64,000 nucleotides of DNA, taken from NCBI GenBank assembly GCA_030837825.1, contig JAUQYB010000045.1, forward strand, positions 26,731-90,730, written 5' to 3'. Positions 38,258 through 46,378 of the stretch are shown here, piece by piece. Made by a program: the position numbers and the translations under genes. The first letter of the stretch is position 1; the number at the start of each line of letters is the position of its first letter. Source of the DNA: Albidovulum sp. (GTDB lineage: Bacteria > Pseudomonadota > Alphaproteobacteria > Rhodobacterales > Rhodobacteraceae). The notes beneath the pieces were generated by a model. The model was not told the origin of the DNA. It saw only the letters and a program-made list of their open reading frames with translations, and did not search any database.

Positions 38258-38676
38258 CGGAGCGGGGGAGGTGCGTTCGCGCGCCTCGCCCCACCCCTCT
38301 CGCTCGGGCGGCCCCGGGCGGCGCCTGCCTCCCGGCCCGCCGCCTTGCGCGGCGGGCATTCGGCGCTGACGATCTGCCACCGGCAGATCGTCCGGGCGCG
38401 CCTCATCCCCTTCGGGCGGGCGCACTGCGACGTCACCAGCAGAACGACCGTCGGGAGAGCGGCACCATGAAGTGCCCCAACCCGGCGTTCCACCGCGCCC
38501 GCCCGCGGCCGGCCGCCGCCCTTTGCGCCTTGCACGATCTGCACCCATTGCGTCAGGCAACCCCGCCACCCTCTCGCCCGGTCGCCGCCCTTCGCGCTCT
38601 GCGCCTCCCGGCCCGCCGCCGGGGGGTTGCAACGCGGCAGGTTTCCTGACTACCTCGCGGCCGAGGAGGCCCGAGC
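38258..38676. repeat. 419-nt non-coding repeat island
   Basis: No convincing gene. It holds several inverted repeats: GCCCGCCGC/GCGGCGGGC (38335-38357) and a perfect 11-bp stem GACGATCTGCC/GGCAGATCGTC with 3-nt loop (38368-38392). It also holds a repeat shared with 51931-52047 (see next entry) and a smaller internal duplication: around 38502-38526 and 38572-38597 both read ..GCCGCCCTT.GCGC. The hairpins probably end the urate operon. The next gene has its own strong ribosome-binding site. Confidence 0.7.
38414..38529. repeat. Dispersed ~116-nt repeat, copy A
   Basis: Aligns by eye with 51931-52047 over its whole length. Shared blocks in the same order are CGACGT, CCAGCAGAAC, CCGT.GG, GCGGCACCAT, GTGCCC, GTTCC.CCGC.CCC and GGCCGCCGCCCT..GCGCC. 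Both lie in intergenic space. Confidence 0.72.
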
Positions 38677-39714
38677 ATGAGCGCATCGCCTGTCGGAGAG
38701 CGGATGACCGCCCTTCAACCCCGGCTGACCGCCGGGGAAGCCGCGGCGCTGGCGCAACGGTTCTTCGGGCTTGCCGGGCGGCTTGACCCGCTCACCTCCG
38801 AACGCGACCAGAACTTCCGCCTGACCGCCGGGGACGGGCGCAGCCATGTGCTCAAGATCGCCAACGCGGCCGAACCAGCCGAGGTCACCAACTTCCAGAC
38901 CGAGGCGCTGGCCCATGTCGCCCGCACCGCGCCCGACCTGCCGGTGCCGCGGGTGATCGCGGGGCAGGGCGGCGTGCGCGAATTCCGCCTGCCCTCGGGC
39001 AGCGTGGTGCGGCTTCTCACCTGGCTCGACGGCACGCCGCTCCATTCCGTCGCGCGTTCGGCCCCGCTCCGCCGCAGCATCGGCGCCAGCGCCGCGGGCC
39101 TCACCCGCGCGCTCGAGGGTTTCGCCCATCCGGCCGAGGACCACGAGCTGATCTGGGACATCCGCAACGCCGCGAGCCTGCGCCCGCTCCTGCCCGCTGT
39201 CACCGACGCCACATTGCGCGCCGGCTGCGAGGCCGCGCTCGACCGCTTCGACGCCGAGACCGGGCCGGCGCTCGCCCGCCTGCCCCGGCAGGTGGTGCAT
39301 GCCGATTTCAACCCGCACAACCTGCTGACCGACCCCGAGGCGCGCCGCATCACCGGCATCCTCGATTTCGGCGACATGGTGCGCACCCCGCGCATCTGCG
39401 ACCTCGCCGTCGCCGCCTCCTACCAGGTCGATCCGGCCGATCCGCTTTCCACGCTGGCCGAGGTGATCGGCGGCTGGCACTCCGTCCTGCCGCTCCTGCC
39501 GGAGGAAGAGGCGCTGATCTTCGATCTCGTGCAGCTCAGGATGGTGACGACGATCGTGCTGTCGAACTGGCGCGCCGCCCGCCAGCCCGAGCATGCCGGC
39601 TATTTCCTGAGAAACCTGCCCGCTTCCGGCGCGGGGTTCGAGGCGCTGGCCGCGCTCGACCGGGCGGCCGCCCGCGCATGTCTGGCTGGCCTGATCCGGA
39701 AGGACGCGACATGA
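38677..39714 (+). CDS. Aminoglycoside phosphotransferase-fold kinase, hydroxylysine kinase-like
   Basis: Cytoplasmic small-molecule kinase of 345 residues. The catalytic loop HADFNPHNLL and metal-binding LDFGDM motif are intact (about residues 207-230). The APH-fold family that sits beside class III aminotransferases of this type includes human hydroxylysine kinase (HYKK). GAGGAGG lies 7 nt before ATG 38677. It overlaps the next gene by ATGA. I infer phosphorylation of 5-hydroxylysine or a related amino alcohol. A homoserine kinase-like or ethanolamine kinase role is possible. Confidence 0.82.
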   Translation: MSASPVGERMTALQPRLTAGEAAALAQRFFGLAGRLDPLTSERDQNFRLTAGDGRSHVLKIANAAEPAEVTNFQTEALAHVARTAPDLPVPRVIAGQGGVREFRLPSGSVVRLLTWLDGTPLHSVARSAPLRRSIGASAAGLTRALEGFAHPAEDHELIWDIRNAASLRPLLPAVTDATLRAGCEAALDRFDAETGPALARLPRQVVHADFNPHNLLTDPEARRITGILDFGDMVRTPRICDLAVAASYQVDPADPLSTLAEVIGGWHSVLPLLPEEEALIFDLVQLRMVTTIVLSNWRAARQPEHAGYFLRNLPASGAGFEALAALDRAAARACLAGLIRKDAT

Positions 39715-41024
39715 CGCTGAAAGACGCGATGCCCAACGCCTATGTCGCCGGCCGCGGCAACCTCTCCGCCGCCGCCGCTTCGCTGGTGGCCCGGCGGGCG
39801 AAGGCGCTCGGGCCCGCCTACCGGCTCTTCTACGAGACGCCGGTGCACCTCGTCCGGGGCGAGGGGGTCTGGCTCTATGACACGGCGGGCGAGGCCTATC
39901 TCGACACCTACAACAACGTGGCCTGCGTCGGCCACTGCCACCCGCGGGTGGTCGAGGCGATGGCGAAGCAGGCGGCAACGCTCGCCAGCCACACCCGCTA
40001 CCTGCACGGGGGCATCCTCGACTATGCCGAGCGGCTGCTGGCGACGTTCCCGGCGGAGCTTGGCCATGTCATGTTCACCTGCACCGGGTCGGAGGCGAAC
40101 GACCTCGCGCTCCGCATCGCGCGGGAACATACCGGCGGCACCGGCGTGATCGTCACCGGGAACGCCTATCACGGCGTCACCGCCTGCCTGGCGGAACTGT
40201 CGCCGTCGCTCGGCCCCGGGGTGCCGCTCGGGCCTCATGTCCGCACCGTTCCGCCGCCCGATCCGGCGCGCTTCGGCGCGGATGTGGCCGGCGGCTTCGC
40301 CGCCGCCGTGCAGGGGGCGATCGACGATCTCCGCCGCCACGGCATCCGGCCGGCCGCGCTTCTCGCCGACACGATCTTTTCCTCCGACGGGGTCTTTGCC
40401 GATCCGCCCGGGTTCCTCGTCCCGGCGGTGGCGGCGGTCCGGGCGGCGGGCGGCATCTTCATCGCCGACGAGGTGCAGCCCGGCTTCGGCCGGACCGGCG
40501 CCGCGATGTGGGGCTTCGCCCGCCACGGGCTGGTGCCCGACATGGTCTCGCTCGGCAAGCCGCTGGGCAACGGCTATCCGGTGGCGGGGCTCGTCGTCCG
40601 CCCCGAAGTGCTCGCCGCTTTCGGCGCGAAGGCGCGCTATTTCAATACCTTCGGCGGCAATGCCGTGGCTGCGGCGACGGCTTCGGCGGTGCTCGACGCG
40701 ATCGAGGACGAGAGGCTTGTGGAGAATGCCCGGGCGACCGGCGCCTATCTGGCGGCGGGCCTGCGCGATCTGGCCGCGGCGCACAACTGCATCGGCGAGG
40801 TGCGCGGCGCGGGGCTCTTCATCGGCGCCGACATCCTGCGCGAAGGCAAGGCGGATGCGGGCCTGGCCGGGCAGGTGGTCAACCGCCTGCGCGAGGCGCG
40901 GGTGCTGATCTCGGCCACGGGCGCCGCGGGCAACGTGCTGAAGATCCGCCCGCCGCTGGTCTTCACCCGCGAGCACGCCGACATCTTCCTCGACCGGATC
41001 GGGCAGATCGTCGCCACGCTCTGA
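39711..41024 (+). CDS. Class III PLP enzyme, phosphohydroxylysine/phosphoethanolamine phospholyase-like
   Basis: 437-residue fold-type I PLP enzyme. Motifs: YLDTYNNVACVGHCHPRV near the N-terminus, FTCTGSEANDLALRIAR, ADEVQPGFGRTG (Asp for the pyridine nitrogen) and VSLGKPLGNGYPVAG with the Schiff-base Lys. The Asn-Asn-Val and Gln-Pro-Gly-Phe-Gly-Arg-Thr-Gly pattern is that of AGXT2L1/AGXT2L2-like phospholyases, which eliminate phosphate instead of transaminating. It is co-translated with the kinase. Together they would phosphorylate then cleave a hydroxy-amino compound. Confidence 0.83.
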   Translation: MTLKDAMPNAYVAGRGNLSAAAASLVARRAKALGPAYRLFYETPVHLVRGEGVWLYDTAGEAYLDTYNNVACVGHCHPRVVEAMAKQAATLASHTRYLHGGILDYAERLLATFPAELGHVMFTCTGSEANDLALRIAREHTGGTGVIVTGNAYHGVTACLAELSPSLGPGVPLGPHVRTVPPPDPARFGADVAGGFAAAVQGAIDDLRRHGIRPAALLADTIFSSDGVFADPPGFLVPAVAAVRAAGGIFIADEVQPGFGRTGAAMWGFARHGLVPDMVSLGKPLGNGYPVAGLVVRPEVLAAFGAKARYFNTFGGNAVAAATASAVLDAIEDERLVENARATGAYLAAGLRDLAAAHNCIGEVRGAGLFIGADILREGKADAGLAGQVVNRLREARVLISATGAAGNVLKIRPPLVFTREHADIFLDRIGQIVATL

Positions 41025-41030
41025 GCGCTG

Positions 41031-41843
41031 TCAGGCGGGCTTGGCCGCGACGCTGACCGGCGTGCCCCAGGGATCGGTGCCGCCGCTGGCGGCAAGCGCC
41101 GCGGCCAGCCGGTCATGGTCTTCCGGCCCGGCCAGAAGCTCCACCCCGGCAAGGCCCGCTGCGCCCTCGCTCCGCCGTCCCGCGCCGCGGCTGTTCCAGA
41201 CGTTCGTCGCAAGGTGGTGGTGATAGCCGCCGCTGCTGAAGAACGCAGCACCCGGATAGTGGGTCACGAGGTCGAAGCCGAGCCGGCCAGAGTAGAACTC
41301 TTCCGCGGCCGCGACGGCGCCGACCTGAAGGTGGACGTGGCCCACGACGGTGCCCTCGGGCGCGCCGGCCCAAGGCGTGCGCGCCGCGGAAGCGAGCGCG
41401 GGCAAGTCAAGGGGTTCGGTCGCCATGCGGATGCGCCCCCCTTCGCGCGGCCAGTCGGCGCGCGGCCGGTCGACATAGACCTCGATGCCGTTGCCTTCCG
41501 GGTCCGCGAGATAGATCGCCTCGCTCACCAGATGGTCCGAGGCGCCCTGAAGGGGCACCCGTGCCCCGGCGACATGTCTCAGCCAGGCGCCGAGATCGGC
41601 GCGCGAGGGCAGGAGGAAAGCGGTGTGGAAGAGCCCCGCCGCGCGCGGGTCCGCCGGGCGTGCCGCGGGGTCGGCGCGAAGCTCCAGAAGGACCCGCCCG
41701 CCGGCGCCGAGCCGGCGCAGGCCGCCGTCCGAGGCGAGGGGCCGAAGCCCGATCACGGTCTCATAGAAAGCAGCCACGGCGCCGATGTCGCGCACGGTCA
41801 GCGCGACGCGGCCGATCTCGACGGGGGCGGAAGCGGTGGACAT
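41031..41843 (-). CDS. Two-domain VOC dioxygenase, CatE-like
   Basis: 270 residues with two glyoxalase/dioxygenase (VOC) modules. The metal-ligand motifs are visible: FHTAFLLPSR and SEAIYLADPEGNGIEVYVD in the first, VGHVHLQVG and GYHHHLATNVWNSRG in the second. The pattern follows Bacillus CatE, a catechol-2,3-dioxygenase-like enzyme in quinone and catechol detoxification. It is 20 nt after the DoxX gene on the same strand, the same order as catD-catE. Downstream it is convergent with the phospholyase. Confidence 0.87.
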   Translation of the reverse strand: MSTASAPVEIGRVALTVRDIGAVAAFYETVIGLRPLASDGGLRRLGAGGRVLLELRADPAARPADPRAAGLFHTAFLLPSRADLGAWLRHVAGARVPLQGASDHLVSEAIYLADPEGNGIEVYVDRPRADWPREGGRIRMATEPLDLPALASAARTPWAGAPEGTVVGHVHLQVGAVAAAEEFYSGRLGFDLVTHYPGAAFFSSGGYHHHLATNVWNSRGAGRRSEGAAGLAGVELLAGPEDHDRLAAALAASGGTDPWGTPVSVAAKPA

Positions 41844-41863
41844 GGGCGTTCCTTTCCGGGCGG

Positions 41864-42289
41864 TCAGCGACGGGAAAGCGCGTAGGCGCCGTTGCCGAGA
41901 AGCGCGAGCGCGCCCATGACGATGGCCCAGAGCACGGGATATTCCCAGCCGCCGTTGGGGTTGGAGAAGAAGAAGCCGTTGGCGCCGTGGCCGAACCAGG
42001 CCGCGCCGAGCAGCACCGGCACAAGGGCGAGCGAGACCGCGCGGGTGTAAAGGCCGGCGATGAGCGCGAGGCCGCCAAGGAGCTCGAAGGCGATGGTCAG
42101 GTAGCCGAGAAAGCCCGGCAGGCCGATCGAGGCGAAGTATCCGGCGGTTCCGGCGGGTGTGAAGACGGCGATCTTCATCCAGGCGTGGGCGATGAACCAG
42201 AGGCCGGTCGAGACGCGCAGGATCAGCGCGGCATAGTCGGCATTGGTCGAGCGGGCGACGGGAAGCGAGGTGGCATCAACGGTGGTCAT
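41864..42289 (-). CDS. DoxX-family membrane protein, CatD-like
   Basis: 141-residue inner-membrane protein with four hydrophobic segments and DoxX features (ALILRVSTGLWFIAHAWMK; GGLALIAGLYTR). ATG 42289 follows AGGA. DoxX proteins of the CatD type are thought to work in the membrane with a redox partner such as a quinone. It is transcribed ahead of the CatE-like gene and behind a LysR gene. Confidence 0.86.
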   Translation of the reverse strand: MTTVDATSLPVARSTNADYAALILRVSTGLWFIAHAWMKIAVFTPAGTAGYFASIGLPGFLGYLTIAFELLGGLALIAGLYTRAVSLALVPVLLGAAWFGHGANGFFFSNPNGGWEYPVLWAIVMGALALLGNGAYALSRR

Positions 42290-42408
42290 CTTCGGTCCTT
42301 TCGGTGCGAGGCCCCGGGGGGCGCGATGACGGGAAGATGCCTCTTTTCCGCAGGGAGGATAATCGCCGCAGTTGGAAGAATATTGCATCCCATTTGGAAG
42401 CAGTCCGC

Positions 42409-43308
42409 TCAGGCTCCCCACCGGCTGTGCCGGAAATGCCCTGCCAGATGGTCGATGAGGACGCGGACCCTGGCGGCAAGGTGCCGCCCCGGCGGGTAGA
42501 GGGCGAAGACGCCAAGCGGCTCGTCGCCGCAGTCCGTCAGCAGCGCGCGCACCCGCCCCGCCGCCAGCGCCGGGGCCGCGACGAAATCCGGCACGAGGGC
42601 AAGACCCAGCCCCGCCTCCGCCGCCCTCAGGCAGGCCTCGGCGTTGGAATAGCGCAGCCGGCCCTGCACCGGCACGGCGACAGGCGTTCCCTCCGCGCGG
42701 AAGCGCCAGTGCGAGGGGTCGCGGAAGTTGGTGTCGATGATGCAGTCGTGGCCCGCCAGATCCCCGGGCTGTCCAGGCGTGCCTTTCCGCGCGAGATAGC
42801 TGTCGGCGCCGGAGAGCACCAGCCGCGTCGCGCAGAGCCGGCGGGCGATCAGCGTGCTGTCCCCCGGCCGGCCGACCCGGACCGCGGCGTCGAAGCCTTC
42901 GTCGACGAGGTTCACCAGCCGGTCGGTGAAGGAGACGTCGAGCGAAATCTCGGGATAGGCGGCGGCGAAGGCATTCAGCGCGGGGGCAAGCTCGGTGGTG
43001 CCGAAGGTCAGGGGCGCGGTCAGCCGCACCCGCCCGCGCGGGGTGGCCGAGGCGTCGCGCACCGACTGGTCGAGCGCATCGAAGTCCTCGACGATGGCGT
43101 GCAACTGGTCGTGGTAGGCGCGGCCGATCTCGGTGGCGGAAACGGCGCGGGTGGTCCGGTTGAGAAGCCGCACGCCCAGCTCAGCCTCGAGCCGGGCGAC
43201 AAGCTTGGAGGCCTGGCCCGAGGTGGTGCCGAAGCGGCGGGCGGCGGCGGTGAAGCTGCCGGTTTCCATCACCGCGAGGACCATGCGGGCCGAGGCGAGG
43301 CGGTCCAT
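42409..43308 (-). CDS. LysR-family transcriptional regulator
   Basis: 299-residue regulator with an N-terminal winged helix-turn-helix (MVLAVMETGSFTAAARRFGT, SGQASKLVARLE) and effector domain. The start at ATG 43308 is the natural one. It is upstream and on the same strand as the DoxX and VOC genes, 119 nt before DoxX, so it may autoregulate and control this pair in response to a quinone or phenol. Other LysR roles cannot be excluded. Confidence 0.9.
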   Translation of the reverse strand: MDRLASARMVLAVMETGSFTAAARRFGTTSGQASKLVARLEAELGVRLLNRTTRAVSATEIGRAYHDQLHAIVEDFDALDQSVRDASATPRGRVRLTAPLTFGTTELAPALNAFAAAYPEISLDVSFTDRLVNLVDEGFDAAVRVGRPGDSTLIARRLCATRLVLSGADSYLARKGTPGQPGDLAGHDCIIDTNFRDPSHWRFRAEGTPVAVPVQGRLRYSNAEACLRAAEAGLGLALVPDFVAAPALAAGRVRALLTDCGDEPLGVFALYPPGRHLAARVRVLIDHLAGHFRHSRWGA

Positions 43309-43407
43309 GACTTCATCCGATTCGGCAGCGGTCCTGCCGAGTGTCGCGCGATTTCGCCGCCGGGGGCAGGGATTTTGTGCCCGCACAAGCGGGGCCGCCG
43401 GGTGGCC

Positions 43408-44394
43408 TCAGCCCCGTGCCATCAGCCGGGCCGCGTCCAGCATCCGGCAGGAAAAGCCCCATTCGTTGTCATACCAGCCGAAGACGCGGATCAGGCCGCT
43501 GCGCGTCACATGCGTCTCGGGCAGCGCCATGACGATGCTTTCGGGTCGCGCGCGCAGGTCCGACGATACCAGCGGCCGGTCGGTCCAGCCGATGACCCCG
43601 CCCGCCGCCGCAAGCGCCGCGTTCACCGCCTGCCGGTCCGGGCGGGCGCGGGTCATCACCGCCAGATCGACGGCCGAGACCGAGGCGGTCGGCACCCGCA
43701 CCGCCGCGCCCTCGATCCGTCCGGCGATTCCCGGAAGCACCACGTCGAGAAGCCGCTGCGCCGAGGTCGTCGTCGGCACCATCGACAGCGCCGCGGCGCG
43801 GCTGCGGGCGAAGTCGGCGCCCGGCGCATCCACCGTGGGCTGGCTGCCGGTGTAGCAGTGGATCGTCGTCATCCAGCCGGTCTCCACCCCCCATTCGCGG
43901 TCGATCAGCCGGGCGAGGGGGGCGAGTGCGTTGGTGGTGCAGGAGGCGTTGGAGACGATCCGGTGGCTGGCCGACAGCGCGTCCTCGTTGGCGCCGATCA
44001 CCAGGGTGAAGTCGGCAGTGGCTGAGGGGCCGGAGACCAGCACCCGGCCGGCGCCGCCGCGCAGGCCCGCCTCGGCGAAGGATCTTTCGCCGCCGAGCCC
44101 GGTGCATTCCATCACCACGTCGATGCCGGAAAGATCGAGCGTGGAGAGGTCGCGCGCCCCGGTCAGGCGGATGCGGTGCCCGTCGACGACAAGGACTCCC
44201 CCCTCCAGCCGCACCGAACCCTTCCAGGGGCCGAAGGTGGAATCGTATTCGAAAAGATAGGCGGCCATGTCGGGCCGGGCGATGTCGTTGATGGTTACGA
44301 TCTCGATACCGTCGCCGGCAGGCCCCGAGAGTGCGGCGCGCAGGACCGAGCGGCCGATGCGGCCGAAGCCGTTGAGCGCGACGCGGATCGGCAT
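43408..44394 (-). CDS. Glyceraldehyde-3-phosphate dehydrogenase paralogue
   Basis: 328 residues with the NAD-binding start RVALNGFGRIGR and catalytic site SNASCTTNALAP (Cys about 152). The conserved His follows in TTIHCYTGSQPT, where classical GAPDH has HAYTGDQ. The C-terminal WYDNEWGFSCRM motif is normal. INDIARPDMAAYLFEYDST near residue 33 corresponds to the usual NDL region. It may oxidise glyceraldehyde 3-phosphate or a related phosphorylated aldehyde. No other glycolytic or Calvin-cycle gene is nearby. Confidence 0.88.
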   Translation of the reverse strand: MPIRVALNGFGRIGRSVLRAALSGPAGDGIEIVTINDIARPDMAAYLFEYDSTFGPWKGSVRLEGGVLVVDGHRIRLTGARDLSTLDLSGIDVVMECTGLGGERSFAEAGLRGGAGRVLVSGPSATADFTLVIGANEDALSASHRIVSNASCTTNALAPLARLIDREWGVETGWMTTIHCYTGSQPTVDAPGADFARSRAAALSMVPTTTSAQRLLDVVLPGIAGRIEGAAVRVPTASVSAVDLAVMTRARPDRQAVNAALAAAGGVIGWTDRPLVSSDLRARPESIVMALPETHVTRSGLIRVFGWYDNEWGFSCRMLDAARLMARG

Positions 44395-44478
44395 GGGGTG
44401 GTCCTTTCTCCTGTCGCGTCCAAGTCTACGCAAGCGCAAGCGGTTGAAAACCGGGGAATTGTATCGGTGACACCCGGA

Positions 44479-45627
44479 TCAGAATCCCTTGCCGCGGGCG
44501 CTGACCGGCCAGAGGCATTCAACACGGCCGCCGCTGAGGCCCACATACCAGTCGTGAAGGTTGCAGGTCGGGTCGCAATGGCCGGGGATCAGCCGCAGCC
44601 GGTCGCCGGGGCGGAGCGTGCCGGCGGGATCCGCGATCACGCCGTGTTCGTCGGAGGCGGAGCTGTAGGTCAGGTCGGGCCGGCCGGCGACCAGGGGCAG
44701 GCCGCTGTCGGTCGCCAGCGCCTTCAGCCCGGCGTCGCAGACCGCCCGGCCGGGAACCGGCACGCTCATCACCTCGGTCAGCACGAAGAGCGCGTGTTCC
44801 CAGGTCCGGTCGAGCCGGTTGCCCTCGGTGTCGCGGATGCGGGCATAGTCGGCATCCATGAACGCATAGGAGCCGCACTGAAGCTCGGTATAGAGGCCCG
44901 AGGCCGCCTCGAACGGCCAGGAACCGGTGCCGGCCCCGGTCACCACGCCGGGCGCGAGGCCCGCCACATCCAGTGCGCCGATCGCCTCTCGCACGCGGGC
45001 GAATGCAGTGTCCGCCGCGCGGCGGCGATCCTCTGGCGCCTCGATGTGCTGCATCGCGCCCTGATAGGCATGAAGCCCGGCGTAGAGCAGGCCGGGCGCT
45101 GCCGCGACGGCACGGGCGAGGGCCACGGCCGTTCCGGCATCCGCCACGCCGCAACGCGCCCCGCCGCAGTCGATCTCGACATAGACATCAAGCGCCGTGC
45201 GGTGCCGCAGGGTGGCGGCGGACAGCTCCGCGACATTGGCCGGATCGTCGACGCAGACGCCGATCCGGGAGCCGCGCAGCGGCAGGCGGGCGAGCCGGTC
45301 GATCTTTGCGCCGCGGACCTCGTTCGTCACCAGCACGTCGGCGATGCCGCCCCGCACCAAGGCTTCCGCCTCGCTCACCTTCTGGGCGCAGAGGCCGACC
45401 GCGCCCCGGGCGATCTGCCGTTTCGCCACGTCGGCGGACTTGTGCATCTTGCCGTGCGGGCGCAGCCGCATCCCCGCCGCCCGCGCCGCCGCGGCCATCC
45501 TGTCCAGGTTGCGGTCGAGCGCGTCGAGGTCGAGAACCAGGCAGGGCGTCTGAACCTCGACTTCGGCCATACCGGGACGGGCAGGGATGTCGTAGCCGAC
45601 CTCGAGATCGCGGAAGGGATCGGTCAT
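44479..45627 (-). CDS. BhcC/D-threonine aldolase-like PLP enzyme
   Basis: 382-residue fold-type III PLP enzyme. The N-terminal motif VGYDIPARPGM then QTPCLVLDLDALD, RPHGKMHKSADVAKRQ (PLP Lys), and the metal site PGHCDPTCNLHDWYVG near the end match D-threonine/D-serine lyases of the DSD1 group, and especially BhcC, the beta-hydroxyaspartate aldolase of Paracoccus (same ends: VGYDIPA...P.SARGKG). No bhcA, bhcB or bhcD is adjacent. ATGA overlap ties it to an RNase T2 gene upstream. Confidence 0.87.
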   Translation of the reverse strand: MTDPFRDLEVGYDIPARPGMAEVEVQTPCLVLDLDALDRNLDRMAAAARAAGMRLRPHGKMHKSADVAKRQIARGAVGLCAQKVSEAEALVRGGIADVLVTNEVRGAKIDRLARLPLRGSRIGVCVDDPANVAELSAATLRHRTALDVYVEIDCGGARCGVADAGTAVALARAVAAAPGLLYAGLHAYQGAMQHIEAPEDRRRAADTAFARVREAIGALDVAGLAPGVVTGAGTGSWPFEAASGLYTELQCGSYAFMDADYARIRDTEGNRLDRTWEHALFVLTEVMSVPVPGRAVCDAGLKALATDSGLPLVAGRPDLTYSSASDEHGVIADPAGTLRPGDRLRLIPGHCDPTCNLHDWYVGLSGGRVECLWPVSARGKGF

Positions 45628-46253
45628 CGGACCGCCCCCATCAGCGCGTCCGGCATCCGGCAGTCACGCGCGGCGTCCGCGCCGCAGGGCCGGAAGTCGA
45701 GGCCCTTGGTCAGGCAGATCCGCGCCTCCTCGATCCGGCCCGCGTCGCAGGTGACGGTGATCATGCTCCGCTCCAGTCCGCGATTGGCCTCGATGAAGGC
45801 ATCCTCGACGACGCTCGCGGGCAGTTTTACATCCTTGCGAAGGGCCTGAAACACCGGCGGGATGGCAATCCTCTCATAGGCTTGCCGCGACAGCGCGAAA
45901 TAGGCCGACGGGGCCAGGCCCGAACAGCGGCCGTGCTTTTTCCATTCATACCAGGCAAGCCCGCCCGAGCCCATGATGTCGGCCATCGCCCGGGTCTCGG
46001 CCCGCGAGGGGTCGCCGCGCGCCGCACGGCAATCGCTGGGCCAGCCGGTCTCGTGCTGCGGCCAGAGACCGTGGAGGGTGAAGGCATGGTCGTGCCGGGG
46101 GTCGCACTGGTCCTCGCCCTTCGCATCGCCCGACAGCGCGCAGAAGGTGGGCGACCACGACAGCGACAGGACGTAATAGTCGAACTGCCCCGCCGTGCCG
46201 TCGTCGGCGAGCGCGGGCAGCGCGGTGACAAGAAGGGCGGCGATCACGCGCAT
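45624..46253 (-). CDS. Ribonuclease T2
   Basis: 209-residue secreted endoribonuclease. There is a short Sec signal (about residues 1-16, ending ALA), a start of mature chain with YYVLSLSWSPTFC, the active-site motifs FTLHGLWPQ (CAS I) and WYEWKKHGRC (CAS II), and several Cys for disulfides. It should act in the periplasm or outside, degrading RNA for nutrients. It overlaps the BhcC-like gene by ATGA. Confidence 0.93.
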   Translation of the reverse strand: MRVIAALLVTALPALADDGTAGQFDYYVLSLSWSPTFCALSGDAKGEDQCDPRHDHAFTLHGLWPQHETGWPSDCRAARGDPSRAETRAMADIMGSGGLAWYEWKKHGRCSGLAPSAYFALSRQAYERIAIPPVFQALRKDVKLPASVVEDAFIEANRGLERSMITVTCDAGRIEEARICLTKGLDFRPCGADAARDCRMPDALMGAVR

Positions 46254-46280
46254 TTTCTCTTTTCTCCCGGGTCCGGAGCG

Positions 46281-46308
46281 ACTATACAGCGCCGCAATTC
46301 CCCGAAAA
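46281..46308 (-). promoter_or_regulatory. Candidate promoter for RNase T2 operon
   Basis: On the minus strand TTTTCG (46303-46308) and TATAGT (46281-46286) are spaced by 16 nt, giving a transcript start about 20 nt before the ATG. The -10 is good, the -35 weak. Confidence 0.3.
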
Positions 46309-46378
46309 CGAGGAAACGCGGCCTGAAAGGTCGCAGCCGTTTTCCCGGCGCGGGAAAGATTTGTAAAGGAGAAGCCCG

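Noticed and set aside
38472..38786. Open frame across the repeat island
   Set aside because: No family pattern, unusual composition, and it overlaps the start of the kinase gene, which has a clear ribosome site.
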